From contig NZ_ASWI01000003.1 in the NCBI RefSeq assembly GCF_000407565.1, forward strand, positions 621,501-685,500: a DNA stretch of 64,000 bases, read 5' to 3'. This DNA is from Enterococcus cecorum DSM 20682 = ATCC 43198. GTDB lineage: Bacteria > Bacillota > Bacilli > Lactobacillales > Enterococcaceae. The position numbers and the translations under genes are program-made. Positions 45,101-55,130 of the stretch are shown here, one piece after another (the first letter of the stretch is position 1; each line of letters opens with the position of its first letter). The notes beneath the pieces were generated by a model that was given only the letters and a program-made list of their open reading frames with translations, searched no databases and had not been told where the DNA came from.

Positions 45101-46283
45101 GGATGTTTTCACCTCGATATCTTGCTATTGCTGCACAGTCTTTATCGCCACGTCCAGATAAATTCACAACAATAATTTTATCTTTGTCTAGGGTAGGGGC
45201 GATTTTGATTGCATGAGCTACTGCATGAGCGGATTCAATTGCTGGGATGATTCCTTCTGTTTTACTTAATAATTCAAAGGCGTTGACAGCTTCTTCATCA
45301 GTAATAGCGACGTATTCTGCTCGTTTTTGGTCATGTAAATTGGCATGCTCTGGGCCAATTCCGGGATAATCTAGCCCAGCTGAAATAGAGTAGACAGGGG
45401 CGATTTGTCCGTATTCATCTTGGCAAAAATAAGATTTCATCCCGTGGAAAATCCCAAGCTTCCCGGTTGCAATGGTGGCTGCCGTATCAAAGGTATCAAT
45501 GCCGCGTCCTGCTGCCTCACACCCGATTAAACGGACTTCAGGATGCGCGATAAAGTGGTAGAAAGCCCCAATTGCATTACTGCCGCCACCTACACAAGCC
45601 ATCACAATATCAGGGAGCCGGCCTTCTTTTTCTAGCATTTGTTCTTTGATTTCTTGAGAGATAACTGCTTGAAAATCACGGACAATTACTGGGAATGGAT
45701 GAGGCCCCATCACGGATCCAAGACAATAATGCGTATCTTCAATGCGGCTCGTCCATTCACGCATCGCTTCAGATACAGCATCTTTTAAAGTTGCTGTACC
45801 ACTCGTAACCGGCACGACTTCTGCTCCTAATAAGCGCATTTTGTAGACATTTAAGGCTTGACGAATGGTATCTTCTTTCCCCATATATACCACACATTCC
45901 ATATCTAAAAGTGCAGCGGCGGTGGCGGTGGCAACTCCGTGTTGACCGGCACCTGTTTCGGCGATGAGACGTGTTTTGCCCATTTTCTTCGCTAATAAGG
46001 CTTGTCCTAATACATTGTTAATTTTATGGGCGCCAGTATGATTTAAGTCCTCGCGTTTGAGATAGATTTTTGCGCCACCTAGTTTTTTCGTCAGTTTTTC
46101 GGCGTAGTAGAGTCTACTTGGACGATTGGCATAGTCATGGAATAATTCTTTTAATTCTTTTTGGAAAGTTGGATCATTTTTAAAGTGATTATAGGCTTCT
46201 TCAAGTTCTATGACGGCATTCATTAAGGTTTCGGGAATATATTGACCGCCATGGATACCGAAGCGTCCATTTGGATTTGTCAT
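45093..46283 (-). CDS. trpB: Tryptophan synthase beta chain
   Basis: A 396-residue PLP enzyme condensing indole with serine. The PLP lysine lies in [18 protein letters not shown] (about 85), the phosphate loop is [10 protein letters not shown], and [19 protein letters not shown] is the conserved active-site stretch. The ATG at 46283 follows AGAGG in the trpF stop region; an ATG three codons earlier is too close to the site. It overlaps trpA by eight bases. Confidence 0.96.
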   Translation of the reverse strand: MTNPNGRFGIHGGQYIPETLMNAVIELEEAYNHFKNDPTFQKELKELFHDYANRPSRLYYAEKLTKKLGGAKIYLKREDLNHTGAHKINNVLGQALLAKKMGKTRLIAETGAGQHGVATATAAALLDMECVVYMGKEDTIRQALNVYKMRLLGAEVVPVTSGTATLKDAVSEAMREWTSRIEDTHYCLGSVMGPHPFPVIVRDFQAVISQEIKEQMLEKEGRLPDIVMACVGGGSNAIGAFYHFIAHPEVRLIGCEAAGRGIDTFDTAATIATGKLGIFHGMKSYFCQDEYGQIAPVYSISAGLDYPGIGPEHANLHDQKRAEYVAITDEEAVNAFELLSKTEGIIPAIESAHAVAHAIKIAPTLDKDKIIVVNLSGRGDKDCAAIARYRGENIHD

Positions 46284-46288
46284 TGTCT

Positions 46289-46885
46289 TCATCCTCTCAT
46301 GATATTTATAATAGTGGTCATTTTTTGATTATCTTTACGGCCATTTGTTTCGATGGCTGAGCTTAAATCAATGGCATAGGGATTAAGGGATAGCGCATCT
46401 TTAAGATTTTCACTATTGATTCCACCTGCAAGAAAGTAATTGCGTTTAACTTCTTGGATATAGCGCCAGTCAAAAGTTTTGCCACTACCAGCTACCTTGT
46501 AATCAAAAAGTAAATAATCGGCTGAGGATTGTATAGCCTTCTTTACATCGTCTGGCGTTTGAATCCCAAAGGCTTTGATTACTGGTATTTTAAGCGTTTG
46601 TTGGTAGTGACGAATGGTTGCTTCATCTTCAGCGCCATGTAATTGTATGACCTGAATGACTTGATTGTTTACAAGTTTTGCAATTAGGCTTTCGGGTGCA
46701 TCGACAAAGACACCGACTCTCGTAATTTCAGGTTTAAGTGTTTGGCTGATTTTTTTGGCCTCTTCAAAAGTGACGACGCGTTTACTTTTGGGCGCAAAAA
46801 CCATTCCAATGTAATCTGGAGCTAATTGATTGATGTAATCTAAGTCGCTATCTGGTTGGATACCACAAAATTTAATTTTGCTCAT
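46289..46885 (-). CDS. trpF: Phosphoribosylanthranilate isomerase
   Basis: A 198-residue TIM barrel catalysing the Amadori rearrangement of phosphoribosylanthranilate. The catalytic Cys is in [10 protein letters not shown] at the N-terminus and the catalytic Asp in RVGVFVDAP. The C-terminal [10 protein letters not shown] and [13 protein letters not shown] bind phosphate. The ATG at 46885 follows GAGGTGA. It starts inside the end of trpC (14-base overlap). Confidence 0.95.
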   Translation of the reverse strand: MSKIKFCGIQPDSDLDYINQLAPDYIGMVFAPKSKRVVTFEEAKKISQTLKPEITRVGVFVDAPESLIAKLVNNQVIQVIQLHGAEDEATIRHYQQTLKIPVIKAFGIQTPDDVKKAIQSSADYLLFDYKVAGSGKTFDWRYIQEVKRNYFLAGGINSENLKDALSLNPYAIDLSSAIETNGRKDNQKMTTIINIMRG

Positions 46886-47672
46886 TCTTTTCACCTCTAA
46901 GCTCGGCCATCTTTGCTTGTCTGTCACTGGCTTTCATCAATGTCTCACCAATCAGTACGGCATCGATTTGGGCTTTTTCAAGTAAAGCAATGTCTAACCG
47001 ATTTTGTATCCCACTTTCAGCCACCATCAGAATCTCTTTAGGAATAGCTTGGCGTAAGTTTAAGGTATTTTCAACGTTGACTTGGAAATTTCTAAGATTA
47101 CGATTATTTACACCGATAATTTTTGCGCCGACTTCAATGGCTTTCTTGATTTCTACTTCGTCATGGGCTTCGACTAAACACGATAAGCCTAGTGAAGTGG
47201 CTAAATCCAGATATTGTTTTAAAATTTGTGTATCTAATAAGGAGACAATCAATAATATAGCTTGAGCACCTAATAGTTTTGCTTGATAAATCATATATTC
47301 ATCGATAATAAAATCTTTTCTCAAGCAGGGAATCTTAACTTCTTGGGCAATTTTTTGTAAATATTGATCACTACCTAAGAAAAATTCGGGCTCAGTTAGG
47401 ACAGATATCGCACGAGCACCCACGTTTTCGTATTCTTTGGCAATCTGTAAATAATGAAAATTTTCATCTATTAATCCTTTCGATGGGGAAGCTTTTTTAC
47501 ATTCACAAATATAACTCAATCCCTCTTTGCGTAAAGCTTGTTCAAAAGGAAAATCTTGATTGATTGGTAATTTGGCACAAGCTTGTTTTAATTCTTCTAG
47601 AGGGTGGAGCGCTTTTTGCTTTTCAATTCGTTCTTTCGTTTTAGTAGCGATTGTTTGTAAGATATCAGTCAT
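46872..47672 (-). CDS. trpC: Indole-3-glycerol phosphate synthase
   Basis: A 266-residue TIM barrel that closes the indole ring. Key residues are in [11 protein letters not shown] (catalytic Lys), [35 protein letters not shown] and VAESGI. The ATG at 47672 follows AGGAGG and overlaps the trpD stop by eight bases. Confidence 0.96.
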   Translation of the reverse strand: MTDILQTIATKTKERIEKQKALHPLEELKQACAKLPINQDFPFEQALRKEGLSYICECKKASPSKGLIDENFHYLQIAKEYENVGARAISVLTEPEFFLGSDQYLQKIAQEVKIPCLRKDFIIDEYMIYQAKLLGAQAILLIVSLLDTQILKQYLDLATSLGLSCLVEAHDEVEIKKAIEVGAKIIGVNNRNLRNFQVNVENTLNLRQAIPKEILMVAESGIQNRLDIALLEKAQIDAVLIGETLMKASDRQAKMAELRGEKNEQN

Positions 47673-48702
47673 GACGAGCCTCCTGTATTTGAGCAAAATC
47701 AATGACTTTTAATAAAGTGGCCAAGGCTTCTCCAGACTCAATCAATTCACCAGCTTTAGCGATACCTTCTGCAAAAGTTGCTGCTTTACCACCAAGATAA
47801 AGGGCGGCTCCAGCATTTAACAAGACAGCTTGGCGTTTTGGTCCTTTGATTTTTCCGGCTAAAATATCTTTGGTGATTTGCGCATTTTCTTCTGGCGTGC
47901 CCCCTCGTAAATCTTCTTTGGTGCAGTAGGTAAAACCAATGGATTGAGGGTTAAAGGTATAACGTGTGACTTGTCCCTCATTTAGTTCGCAGATGCTAGT
48001 AGGGGCGCTTAAAGATATTTCGTCTAATTTATCTTGCCCATAGACGACCATGGCTCTTTTCAGACTGAGTTCATTTAAGGTATGTGCTAAGATTTCTAGT
48101 AAGGATTCGTCATAGACACCAAGTAGTTGATAGCTTGGCTTGGCTGGGTTGGTCAAGGGTCCTAAGATATTAAAGACAGTACGAATTCCCAGTTCTTTAC
48201 GAATACCCCCCACATATTTCATGGAAGGATGGTAGCTTTGCGCAAAACAGAAGCAAAAATTAGTCTTTTCTAGCATTTCAATATTTTGTTCAGGGGTTTT
48301 GGCTAAGGGGAGTCCTAATGCTTCTAAACAGTCGGCCGTGCCACTTTTAGAGGATGCTGCCCGATTGCCGTGTTTTGCTACTTTGATGCCACTAGCTGCA
48401 ACAACAAAGCTAGCGGTCGTCGAAATATTAAAACTATTAGAGCCATCGCCACCTGTTCCGACAATGTCCATGACTTCAAATGGGTGATGAATTAAGGTTG
48501 CACAGTCTCGCATGGCTTTGGCACAACCAGAAATTTCTTCAATGGTTTCACTGCGGCTGCTTTTGGTGGACAAAGCTGCTAAAAAGGCTGCATTTTGAGT
48601 AGGGGAGGTTTGACCATTCATGATTTCACTCATCACTTGATAAGCCTCATCAAAAGTTAAATCTTGTTTATCGACAATTTTTTTAATCGCTTCTTGAATC
48701 AT
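47665..48702 (-). CDS. trpD: Anthranilate phosphoribosyltransferase
   Basis: A 345-residue enzyme joining anthranilate and PRPP. The PRPP-binding glycine-rich motif [15 protein letters not shown] (about 80-95) and the [21 protein letters not shown] stretch are intact. Its ATG overlaps the trpG stop by one base (TAATG) and GGAGG lies upstream. Confidence 0.96.
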   Translation of the reverse strand: MIQEAIKKIVDKQDLTFDEAYQVMSEIMNGQTSPTQNAAFLAALSTKSSRSETIEEISGCAKAMRDCATLIHHPFEVMDIVGTGGDGSNSFNISTTASFVVAASGIKVAKHGNRAASSKSGTADCLEALGLPLAKTPEQNIEMLEKTNFCFCFAQSYHPSMKYVGGIRKELGIRTVFNILGPLTNPAKPSYQLLGVYDESLLEILAHTLNELSLKRAMVVYGQDKLDEISLSAPTSICELNEGQVTRYTFNPQSIGFTYCTKEDLRGGTPEENAQITKDILAGKIKGPKRQAVLLNAGAALYLGGKAATFAEGIAKAGELIESGEALATLLKVIDFAQIQEARHD

Positions 48703-49310
48703 TATTTTATTTCCTCCAATACTGTATTTGGTGTATAGTTTTGCGCAAATTGAATAAAATTCGCTAATTGTTTTCGGCCGTTGGGTGTAAGAATTGATTC
48801 GGGATGAAATTGGACCCCAAAGATGGGATAATTTTGATGCGCCACAGCCATTATTTCTTGTTCATTCGTACTTGCGATAACTTTTAAGCATTCAGGAATT
48901 GATTCTTTTTGTGCAATTAAAGAATGATATCGTGCCACTTGCATCGGTGCGGCAATTCCGTCAAATAGTGGGCTCTCCTGATTGATTTGAATATAGGACG
49001 ACTTGCCATGCATTAATTGTGGTGCATGGGTAATCGTGGCACCAAAAACTTGACAGATTGCCTGATGTCCTAAGCAAACTCCTAAAATCGGAATTTTGTG
49101 TCCTAGGCGAGTAATCACTTCTTGGCAAACTCCAGCATATTCCGGTCGACCAGATCCAGGTGAAAGGATGATGGCTTGCGGGTTGAGCTGTGCGATTTGT
49201 GCCACGCTATAGGTATCATTGCGAATGACTTTAATTTCTTTGGCAATTTCGCCAACCATTTGATAGAGGTTATAGGCGAAACTATCATAGTTATCAATGA
49301 GTAAGATCAT
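48702..49310 (-). CDS. trpG: Anthranilate synthase glutamine amidotransferase component
   Basis: A 202-residue class I amidotransferase that supplies ammonia to TrpE. The catalytic triad is visible: Cys in GVCLGHQ (about 80), and His and Glu in FHPES near 172. The start [11 protein letters not shown] is typical and follows AGGAGG. It overlaps trpE by 17 bases. It may also serve p-aminobenzoate synthesis, as in Bacillus, since no second copy is seen in this window. Confidence 0.95.
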   Translation of the reverse strand: MILLIDNYDSFAYNLYQMVGEIAKEIKVIRNDTYSVAQIAQLNPQAIILSPGSGRPEYAGVCQEVITRLGHKIPILGVCLGHQAICQVFGATITHAPQLMHGKSSYIQINQESPLFDGIAAPMQVARYHSLIAQKESIPECLKVIASTNEQEIMAVAHQNYPIFGVQFHPESILTPNGRKQLANFIQFAQNYTPNTVLEEIK

Positions 49311-50775
49311 TTGAATTTCCTCCTGCAAGTTCTAAAGCTTTAACAGTGGCTTTGGCTTTATTGATACATTCTTGATATTCTTTATCGGCATTTGAATCAG
49401 CCACAATTCCAGCACCACTTTGAATAAAGATTTTTTGGTTTTTTTGATAAATAATGCGAATGGCAATACATAAATCAAGATTCCCACTAAAATCGATATA
49501 ACCAATTGCGCCACCGTAAATACCGCGTTTGACATCTTCTAATTCATTGATAATTTCACATGCTCGAAATTTCGGTGCACCAGATAATGTTCCAGCGGGT
49601 AAAATCGCATCTACGGTATCTAGCGCATCTTTATCATTTTGGATAATTCCGCGAATGGTTGAACCGATATGCATGACGTGTGAGAAGCGTTCGATATTTA
49701 AATATTTTTCGACTTCAACCGTGCCAAACTGACAAACTTTGCCTAAATCATTGCGTCCTAAATCCACCAATATATTGTGCTCGGCCAGTTCTTTTTCATC
49801 TTGTAAGAGCTCGTTTTCTAAGGCCAAATCTTCTTGTAAGGTCTTGCCCCGGGGTCTAGTTCCGGCTAAGGGATAGGTATATAATGTTTCATTTTCTAAT
49901 TTGACTAAGGTTTCAGGGGAGGCACCAATTACTTCTAAGTCACTTGTTTGCACATAAAAGAGATAAGGCGAAGGGTTTAGCAGCCTTAATTGGCGATAAG
50001 TATCCAGTAAACTTCCTTGAAAGGGCGCGCTTAGACAATTAGAAAGCACGACTTGAAAGATGTCTCCTTCGTAAATATAGTTTTTCGCTTTTTGAATCAT
50101 TTGGGTAAAACGCTCCTTGGTAAACCGAGGTTGTAAAGGGGCTAATAATTCACCCGTAAATTTACGTTTTGCATGTTGATTAGTCAAAAGTTCAGCCAAA
50201 TCTTGTAATTCTTGACAGATTTTTTGATACTGTGCCGTCAAATCAGTTAGCGGCACATTAGCGATTAGATAGATTTTTTGTTGACTATGATCAAAGCAGA
50301 CCACTTTGGTAAAAAGCATCAAGTTGAAATCATTTAATGCTTCAGGGTTTTTAGCATCTAATTTTAATTTTGTTTCGGCATATTTGAAATAGTCGTAGCC
50401 AAAATAGCCGACTAACCCACCGATAAAGGGCGGTAGATTGGTTAGTTTAGGTACGCGGTATTGAGCTACAAGCTTGCGTAAATATTTTTGAGGGGTAGTA
50501 CTTTTAATTGCTTGACCATTTTCATAGATTTGACCGTCTAAGCCAGTGATTTCTAAAACTGGATCAAAGCCTAGAAAAGTATAGCGCCCCCATTGTTCTT
50601 TAGAGATGACGGACTCTAGTAAAAAGCAAGGTTTGTTTTGCTCTTTGAATAGTTTTAAGACTTCTAGCGGTGTTTTGATATCTGCTAGCAATTCTAGTGT
50701 CAGTGGATAATGTGTGTAGTCTTTTGTATTTGCTTGATTTTGTAAAAAAGACAAATCCGGATAAATTGGATACAT
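49294..50775 (-). CDS. trpE: Anthranilate synthase component I
   Basis: A 493-residue chorismate-using enzyme forming anthranilate. The N-terminal half carries the tryptophan feedback site LLES (about 53-56) with a downstream Ser region (SKEQWGRYTFLG). The chorismate-binding half has IFQVVLSN, GASPETLVKL, PLAGTRPRG, DLGRNDLGKV, RFSHVMHI and AGTLSGAPKFRA. AGGAGG precedes the ATG. It is the first gene of trpEGDCFBA behind the T box. Confidence 0.96.
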   Translation of the reverse strand: MYPIYPDLSFLQNQANTKDYTHYPLTLELLADIKTPLEVLKLFKEQNKPCFLLESVISKEQWGRYTFLGFDPVLEITGLDGQIYENGQAIKSTTPQKYLRKLVAQYRVPKLTNLPPFIGGLVGYFGYDYFKYAETKLKLDAKNPEALNDFNLMLFTKVVCFDHSQQKIYLIANVPLTDLTAQYQKICQELQDLAELLTNQHAKRKFTGELLAPLQPRFTKERFTQMIQKAKNYIYEGDIFQVVLSNCLSAPFQGSLLDTYRQLRLLNPSPYLFYVQTSDLEVIGASPETLVKLENETLYTYPLAGTRPRGKTLQEDLALENELLQDEKELAEHNILVDLGRNDLGKVCQFGTVEVEKYLNIERFSHVMHIGSTIRGIIQNDKDALDTVDAILPAGTLSGAPKFRACEIINELEDVKRGIYGGAIGYIDFSGNLDLCIAIRIIYQKNQKIFIQSGAGIVADSNADKEYQECINKAKATVKALELAGGNSNDLTH

Positions 50776-50804
50776 AAAAAGGCCTCCTTAGATTGTCGTA
50801 GGAA

Positions 50805-51085
50805 ATAAAAAAGTCCTCGACAGCATAATAAATGACTGTCAAGGACGAATCGACTAATCCGCGGTGCCACCTTGATTCATGGAAAACTCCATACCCTCAG
50901 CAAGATACCAACATATCTTCGACTACTTACGTAAGCCATCACGTGGTAGTATACTCAAAAGCAAGCTTTCTTTGACTACCCCCTCCGCGGTCCATTTGAT
51001 AACTTGTTTTTCGCCTAACTCTCAGCAACGTAGACTCTCTGTAGAAGCATGATTACCTTTATCTCCGCATCAACGGTTTAAAATG
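50805..51085 (-). promoter_or_regulatory. T-box leader sensing tRNA-Trp
   Basis: On the minus strand the T-box consensus AGGTGGCACCGCGG is present at about 50864-50877. It is followed by the terminator GTCCTTGACAG/CTGTCGAGGAC with six T (50808-50843). Stem I starts near 51075 and has an internal loop with AAATGGACC. The codon there, UGG (50994-50992), is the Trp specifier. Uncharged tRNA-Trp would stabilise the antiterminator and turn on trpEGDCFBA. Confidence 0.93.
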
Positions 51086-51107
51086 AGAAATATTTAATTT
51101 GTAGAAC

Positions 51108-51136
51108 AGTATATTCTAATTCTATTCTCATGTCAA
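51108..51136 (-). promoter_or_regulatory. Promoter of the trp operon
   Basis: On the minus strand TTGACA is followed after 17 bases by TATACT, just before the T-box leader. Confidence 0.85.
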
Positions 51137-51238
51137 GTAGAATGAACAAATAAATCTATCGTTTCAATGAAAAGATGTTTTTGATTTTTCTATAAATTTT
51201 TTAGTGAAAATAATGGCAAAATAGCGTAGAATAGTTTA

Positions 51239-51253
51239 TGAGAATGATTATCA
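51239..51253. promoter_or_regulatory. Fur-like box upstream of DUF1858-DUF438
   Basis: TGAGAATGATTATCA matches the 7-1-7 Fur inverted repeat TGATAATNATTATCA at 14 of 15 positions and lies 17 bases before the GTG. A TAGAAT, possibly the -10, sits just upstream. PerR or Zur sites are less similar. Confidence 0.6.
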
Positions 51254-51269
51254 ATTGTGAGGTGGTTTG

Positions 51270-51500
51270 GTGAAAGAACTTGATTTAAATTTGACCTTAT
51301 ATCAATTGGTTCAAAGTTATCCAGAAATTTTGGATATTATGTTTCGATTAGGGTTTAAGGAAATTAAGGCACCTGGTATGCTACAAACGGCTGGGAGATA
51401 TATGACGATTCCTAAAGGGGCGAAATTAAAGAAAATTCCTTTAGAACAAATTATTCAGGCCTTTGAAAATGTTGGGTTTACAGTTGTGGGAGGTAAGTAA
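51270..51500 (+). CDS. DUF1858 domain protein
   Basis: A 76-residue protein, one DUF1858 domain: LDLNLTLYQLVQSYPEILDIMFRLGF at the N-terminus and MTIPKGAKLKKIPLEQIIQAFENVGF at the end. This domain typically accompanies hybrid-cluster, hemerythrin or DUF438 proteins linked to nitric oxide and iron metabolism. The start is GTG after GAGGTGG; the TTG one codon earlier is too close. It adjoins the DUF438 gene with no gap, and both follow a Fur-like box. Confidence 0.85.
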   Translation: MKELDLNLTLYQLVQSYPEILDIMFRLGFKEIKAPGMLQTAGRYMTIPKGAKLKKIPLEQIIQAFENVGFTVVGGK

Positions 51501-52832
51501 ATGGATCAAACAAGAAAACAAAGACAAGAAAAAATTGTAGAAATCTTATCTACTTTACATAATGGGGGCAGTTTTGAAGAAGCGAAGGCGATGTTCAATG
51601 AAGCCTTCGATGGTGTGGATGTGACCGAAATAACGGCTGCCGAAAAAGCCTTGATTCAATCAGGACTTGATCCAAGCGAAATTCAGCGACTATGTAATAT
51701 TCATGCGGCCGTCTTTAAAGGTTCCATCAATGAGATTCATCGTTCAAATGAAGAGCATGGGCAAGTAGGACATCCGGTACATACTTTAAAATTAGAAAAT
51801 CAAGTCTTGCAATCTTTGCTAACAGATGAAATTGATGGCATTTTAGCGAAAATGGCTAAACAAGACTGGTCGCAACTTGAACGTCTACAAAGAGCAGTTG
51901 CAGATTTAAAAAATATTGATAAACACTATACGCGCAAGGAAACGTTGATTTTTGCCTTTATGGAAAAATATGGCATTACTGCGCCACCTAAAGTCATGTG
52001 GGGCGTAGATGATCAAATTCGTGCGATGATTAAAGAGTTTGCTGAATTATTGGCTTCTCCTAAAGTAGCGTATAATCCGTTATCTGAAAAATGGGCCGCT
52101 TTGAAAAACGAAATAGAAGAAATGATTTTTAAAGAAGAAGAAATCATGATTCCGATGACGCTAGATGTCTTTAGCTTGGCAGACTGGCAACAAATCGCTA
52201 AAGATAGTCATGATATTGGTTTTAGCTTTATTCCTGAACCGTTAAAATGGGTACCGAGTGCTGCTTCCTTTGAAAAAGAAAAGGAAAATGAGGTACAACG
52301 TCTAGCAGCTATTGCCCAAGCGAAAGAAACAACTGAAGCAATTGCCGCAAGTTTACCCGATTATCCTGTGAGCTCGGTTGCTACTCAAGAAAAGACAGAT
52401 AATTTTAGTGGAGATTTAACGCAAACCATTGATCTGCCAACAGGAAACTTACAATTAGAACAATTAATCGCGATTTTCTCTCATCTGCCTGTCGATTTAA
52501 CCTTTGTGGATGCTGATGAGAAGGTCCGCTTTTACTCAGAAGGCCCACATCGTATTTTCCCAAGAACGAAATCAGTTATTGGACGAGAAGTGGTGAACTG
52601 TCATCCGCCAAAGAGCATGCATATTGTCCAACAAATTTTAGATGATTTCAGATCAGGGGCACGTACGCAAGCTGATTTTTGGATTGATATGCGTGGGATG
52701 AAAATCTCAATTCGCTATTATGCGCTTCATGATGAACAAGGTAAATACTTAGGTTGTTTAGAAGTGACGCAAGATATCACTGAATTACAACAATTAACCG
52801 GACAAAAACGTCTCTTAGATGAATTGAAATAA
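51501..52832 (+). CDS. DUF438 protein: DUF438, hemerythrin-like and PAS domains
   Basis: A 443-residue soluble protein. Residues about 10-75 form DUF438. A hemerythrin-like helix bundle follows with HAAV (68), EIHRSNEEHGQVGHPVH (78-94), KHYTRKE (about 150) and EEEIMIP, the His and Glu ligands expected for a diiron site. A C-terminal PAS domain (about 325-430, DLTFVDADEKVRFYSEGPHRIFPRT) could hold heme or another ligand. Such proteins are thought to sense or handle O2 or NO. It is in an operon with DUF1858, with GGAGG before the ATG. Confidence 0.88.
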   Translation: MDQTRKQRQEKIVEILSTLHNGGSFEEAKAMFNEAFDGVDVTEITAAEKALIQSGLDPSEIQRLCNIHAAVFKGSINEIHRSNEEHGQVGHPVHTLKLENQVLQSLLTDEIDGILAKMAKQDWSQLERLQRAVADLKNIDKHYTRKETLIFAFMEKYGITAPPKVMWGVDDQIRAMIKEFAELLASPKVAYNPLSEKWAALKNEIEEMIFKEEEIMIPMTLDVFSLADWQQIAKDSHDIGFSFIPEPLKWVPSAASFEKEKENEVQRLAAIAQAKETTEAIAASLPDYPVSSVATQEKTDNFSGDLTQTIDLPTGNLQLEQLIAIFSHLPVDLTFVDADEKVRFYSEGPHRIFPRTKSVIGREVVNCHPPKSMHIVQQILDDFRSGARTQADFWIDMRGMKISIRYYALHDEQGKYLGCLEVTQDITELQQLTGQKRLLDELK

Positions 52833-52834
52833 GT

Positions 52835-52877
52835 AAAAAGGCTACGAAAACATCATTTGTCTTCGTAGTCTTATTTT
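52835..52877. terminator. Bidirectional terminator after the DUF438 gene
   Basis: GGCTACGAA pairs with TTCGTAGTC, flanked by A and T runs; it also serves the convergent MFS gene. Confidence 0.8.
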
Positions 52878-54123
52878 ATGCTTTTAATTTTACTGATTTA
52901 TGGAAGAAGTAAAGTCCGGCGATAAAGATGATAATCAATACGCCCAGTCCCATTTGTTCACGGTTGGTAATTTGGGTGACGCTGCTGACAAGGAAAGTTC
53001 CTAAGAAGGCTGCTCCTTTTCCACAAACATCCAAAATACCAAAATATTCACCTGATTGGCTCGCTGGAATCATCCCAGCAAAATAAGATCGGGATAATCC
53101 TTGAATCCCCCCTTGGAATAAGCCAACAAAGATTGCTAACATCCAAAATTGGATTGGATAAACCAAGGTAACGGCAAAGAGGGTAATGCCAACATAAGCA
53201 AATAGACAAACATAGATTAATGTAGATGTCTTGAAGTGCTTGGTAATTCTCGCAAAGACAATCGTAGCAGGAAAGGCAACCAACTGAGTTACCAATAAGG
53301 CAAGGAGCAAGTCGGTATCACCCAGTCCTAATGCTTTACCATAAGCCGTAGCCATACTAATAATGGTATTGACGCCATCAATGTATAGGCAAAAGGAAAT
53401 CAAGTAATAAAAAATATGTTTTTGATGATAAATGGCTTTTAAGGTTTTCTTCAAACGGCTAAAGGTATTTTTAAGGACTGCTGTTTGTTTAGGAATATAG
53501 TATTTTTGCTCATAAACTTTCAGTAAGGGCAGACTATTGATTAACCACCAAGTCGCTGTAATACTAAATGCTAAAATCATTGCTGCAGTAAGGCTGAGAT
53601 GAAAAGCATTACGACCTAAAACTAGACCAATACTTAGCACAAACGGAACAATACTTCCAATATAGCCCCAAGCATAACCCAAGGAAGAAATATTATCATA
53701 GCGCTCTTTGGTGGTAATATCAGTCAGCATCGCATCATAGAAAATCAAACTAGAAGAATATCCTAATTTACTAATAACATATACGATTAAAAGGAGCCAC
53801 CAACTATGCGCTAAATTTAAGGCGTAACAACCTACAATTCCAATAGTCAAAAACAGTATGAAGAGTTTTTTCTTCATCCCTTGAAAGTCAGCAATACTTC
53901 CAAAAATCGGACCAATAAACCCAACAAAAAGTGTAATCAAGCTTGTAGCATAACCCCAATAAGCTAAGTACTGAGCCGAAGATAAGTGTTCTTGTTGGGC
54001 GAGATGATTGAAATAAATCGGTAAAATCGTAGCCAACATCAAGCTATAACCAGAATTTCCCACATCATATAATATCCAGTCACGTTCATTCTTAGTGACT
54101 TTCTGTTTTAATAGTTTTTGCAT
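52876..54123 (-). CDS. MFS transporter, UMF1/Atg22-like
   Basis: A 415-residue carrier with 12 membrane segments. The N-terminus NERDWILYDVGNSGYSLMLATILPIYF and FYDAMLTDITTKERYDNISSLGYAWGYIGS are the hallmarks of the UMF1 family, which includes yeast vacuolar amino acid exporter Atg22. The bacterial substrate is unknown. AGGGGAAA precedes the ATG. It lies eight bases after the phospholipase C-like gene, so the two form an operon. Confidence 0.88.
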   Translation of the reverse strand: MQKLLKQKVTKNERDWILYDVGNSGYSLMLATILPIYFNHLAQQEHLSSAQYLAYWGYATSLITLFVGFIGPIFGSIADFQGMKKKLFILFLTIGIVGCYALNLAHSWWLLLIVYVISKLGYSSSLIFYDAMLTDITTKERYDNISSLGYAWGYIGSIVPFVLSIGLVLGRNAFHLSLTAAMILAFSITATWWLINSLPLLKVYEQKYYIPKQTAVLKNTFSRLKKTLKAIYHQKHIFYYLISFCLYIDGVNTIISMATAYGKALGLGDTDLLLALLVTQLVAFPATIVFARITKHFKTSTLIYVCLFAYVGITLFAVTLVYPIQFWMLAIFVGLFQGGIQGLSRSYFAGMIPASQSGEYFGILDVCGKGAAFLGTFLVSSVTQITNREQMGLGVLIIIFIAGLYFFHKSVKLKA

Positions 54124-54131
54124 ATTTTCCC

Positions 54132-54932
54132 CTATTCTCTTTCAAATGTCGGTGCATAATCGCTATTAAAAGTCATATTTGGTTTTGAGAGTTGGCAATT
54201 AAAATCAGTTAACATATCCACTGCATTAGCCACAGCCATCTTGTAACGGCGGTATAATTCTTCATTTGAAGCAGCTAGTTTTGGATTTGGTTGTTTATTA
54301 ATAATTAGCTTGCTTCTTGTAGCGTAATTTCCACTAATTAAAAAGATTCCCTTCACTAAGCCGCGTTTGAAATTACCCGGTGCGACAATAACGTCTAGAA
54401 AAGCTCGCATGGTTACTAAGGCTTCTTTGATTTGTGCTTGACTAAATTGAGGGAAGCACTTGCTAATGACCGCCACATCTTCATCATCTGTGCAGATATG
54501 GCTACTCAAACGATGGCTAAGTGGATCAAATCCGTCTTTAATTAATAACATACGGTCAAATTCAGCTTCGATTTCTGCATGTGAAAAGCCAGTATCTTGG
54601 ACTTTATAGACATATGGATGACAGTATTTATCCAAGCAATAATGACATAAAAATCCTAAAATATAGACTTTTAAGGCAGTATTATCACCTGGTTGCATCT
54701 TTAAGTAACGGCGGAATCTCTGGAATACTTGACGACCTGTTTCATTATGCAATTCGCTGCCATAAGCACTTAACGCATTTTTATGGTAAGGACGGTAATA
54801 AAACAGAATGTCTGGTCCATGTTGGCCAGTTAAAAATAATGGCAAGTATTGCTTTATTTCTGCTTGTAAATCCTTAGGTAGTAAAGGTAATACTTCTTTC
54901 CCAAATCTCAAGTGTGCATAGGTAGTCGGCAT
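54132..54932 (-). CDS. Zinc-dependent phospholipase C-like protein
   Basis: A 266-residue protein of the family that includes alpha-toxin-type zinc phospholipases. It shows THAHLRF-like TYAHLRFGKEV at the start, LTGQHGPDILFYY, and FLCHYCLDKYCHPYV and HAEIEAEFDR as the metal-binding helices. No signal peptide is visible, so it is probably cytosolic, as most uncharacterised relatives are, and not a secreted toxin. AGGAGAC precedes the ATG. It is co-transcribed with the UMF1-type carrier. Confidence 0.82.
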   Translation of the reverse strand: MPTTYAHLRFGKEVLPLLPKDLQAEIKQYLPLFLTGQHGPDILFYYRPYHKNALSAYGSELHNETGRQVFQRFRRYLKMQPGDNTALKVYILGFLCHYCLDKYCHPYVYKVQDTGFSHAEIEAEFDRMLLIKDGFDPLSHRLSSHICTDDEDVAVISKCFPQFSQAQIKEALVTMRAFLDVIVAPGNFKRGLVKGIFLISGNYATRSKLIINKQPNPKLAASNEELYRRYKMAVANAVDMLTDFNCQLSKPNMTFNSDYAPTFERE

Positions 54933-55090
54933 AAATGTCTCCTCCTTAATTAAAATGATTCTAAGTTAATTATATAACTATTTTTTTTCGATTTCAATTC
55001 ACAAGGGGTTTCATAACTAAAGTAGATTCATTAATCACGGGAACGGTTCTATTTCAGCTGTTTTTTTAGAAATAAAGAAACATTTACAAA

Positions 55091-55128
55091 ACAAAAAAAC
55101 GACCCAGTAATAACTGAATCGTTCGTTT
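55091..55128 (-). terminator. Terminator after the YeiH-like gene
   Basis: On the minus strand AACGATTCAGT pairs with ACTGGGTCGTT, followed by seven T. Confidence 0.8.
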
Positions 55129-55130
55129 GC

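Noticed and set aside
54132-54932. Secreted toxin-like phospholipase C
   Set aside because: There is no signal peptide or membrane-binding C-terminal domain, so a virulence role is not supported by the sequence.
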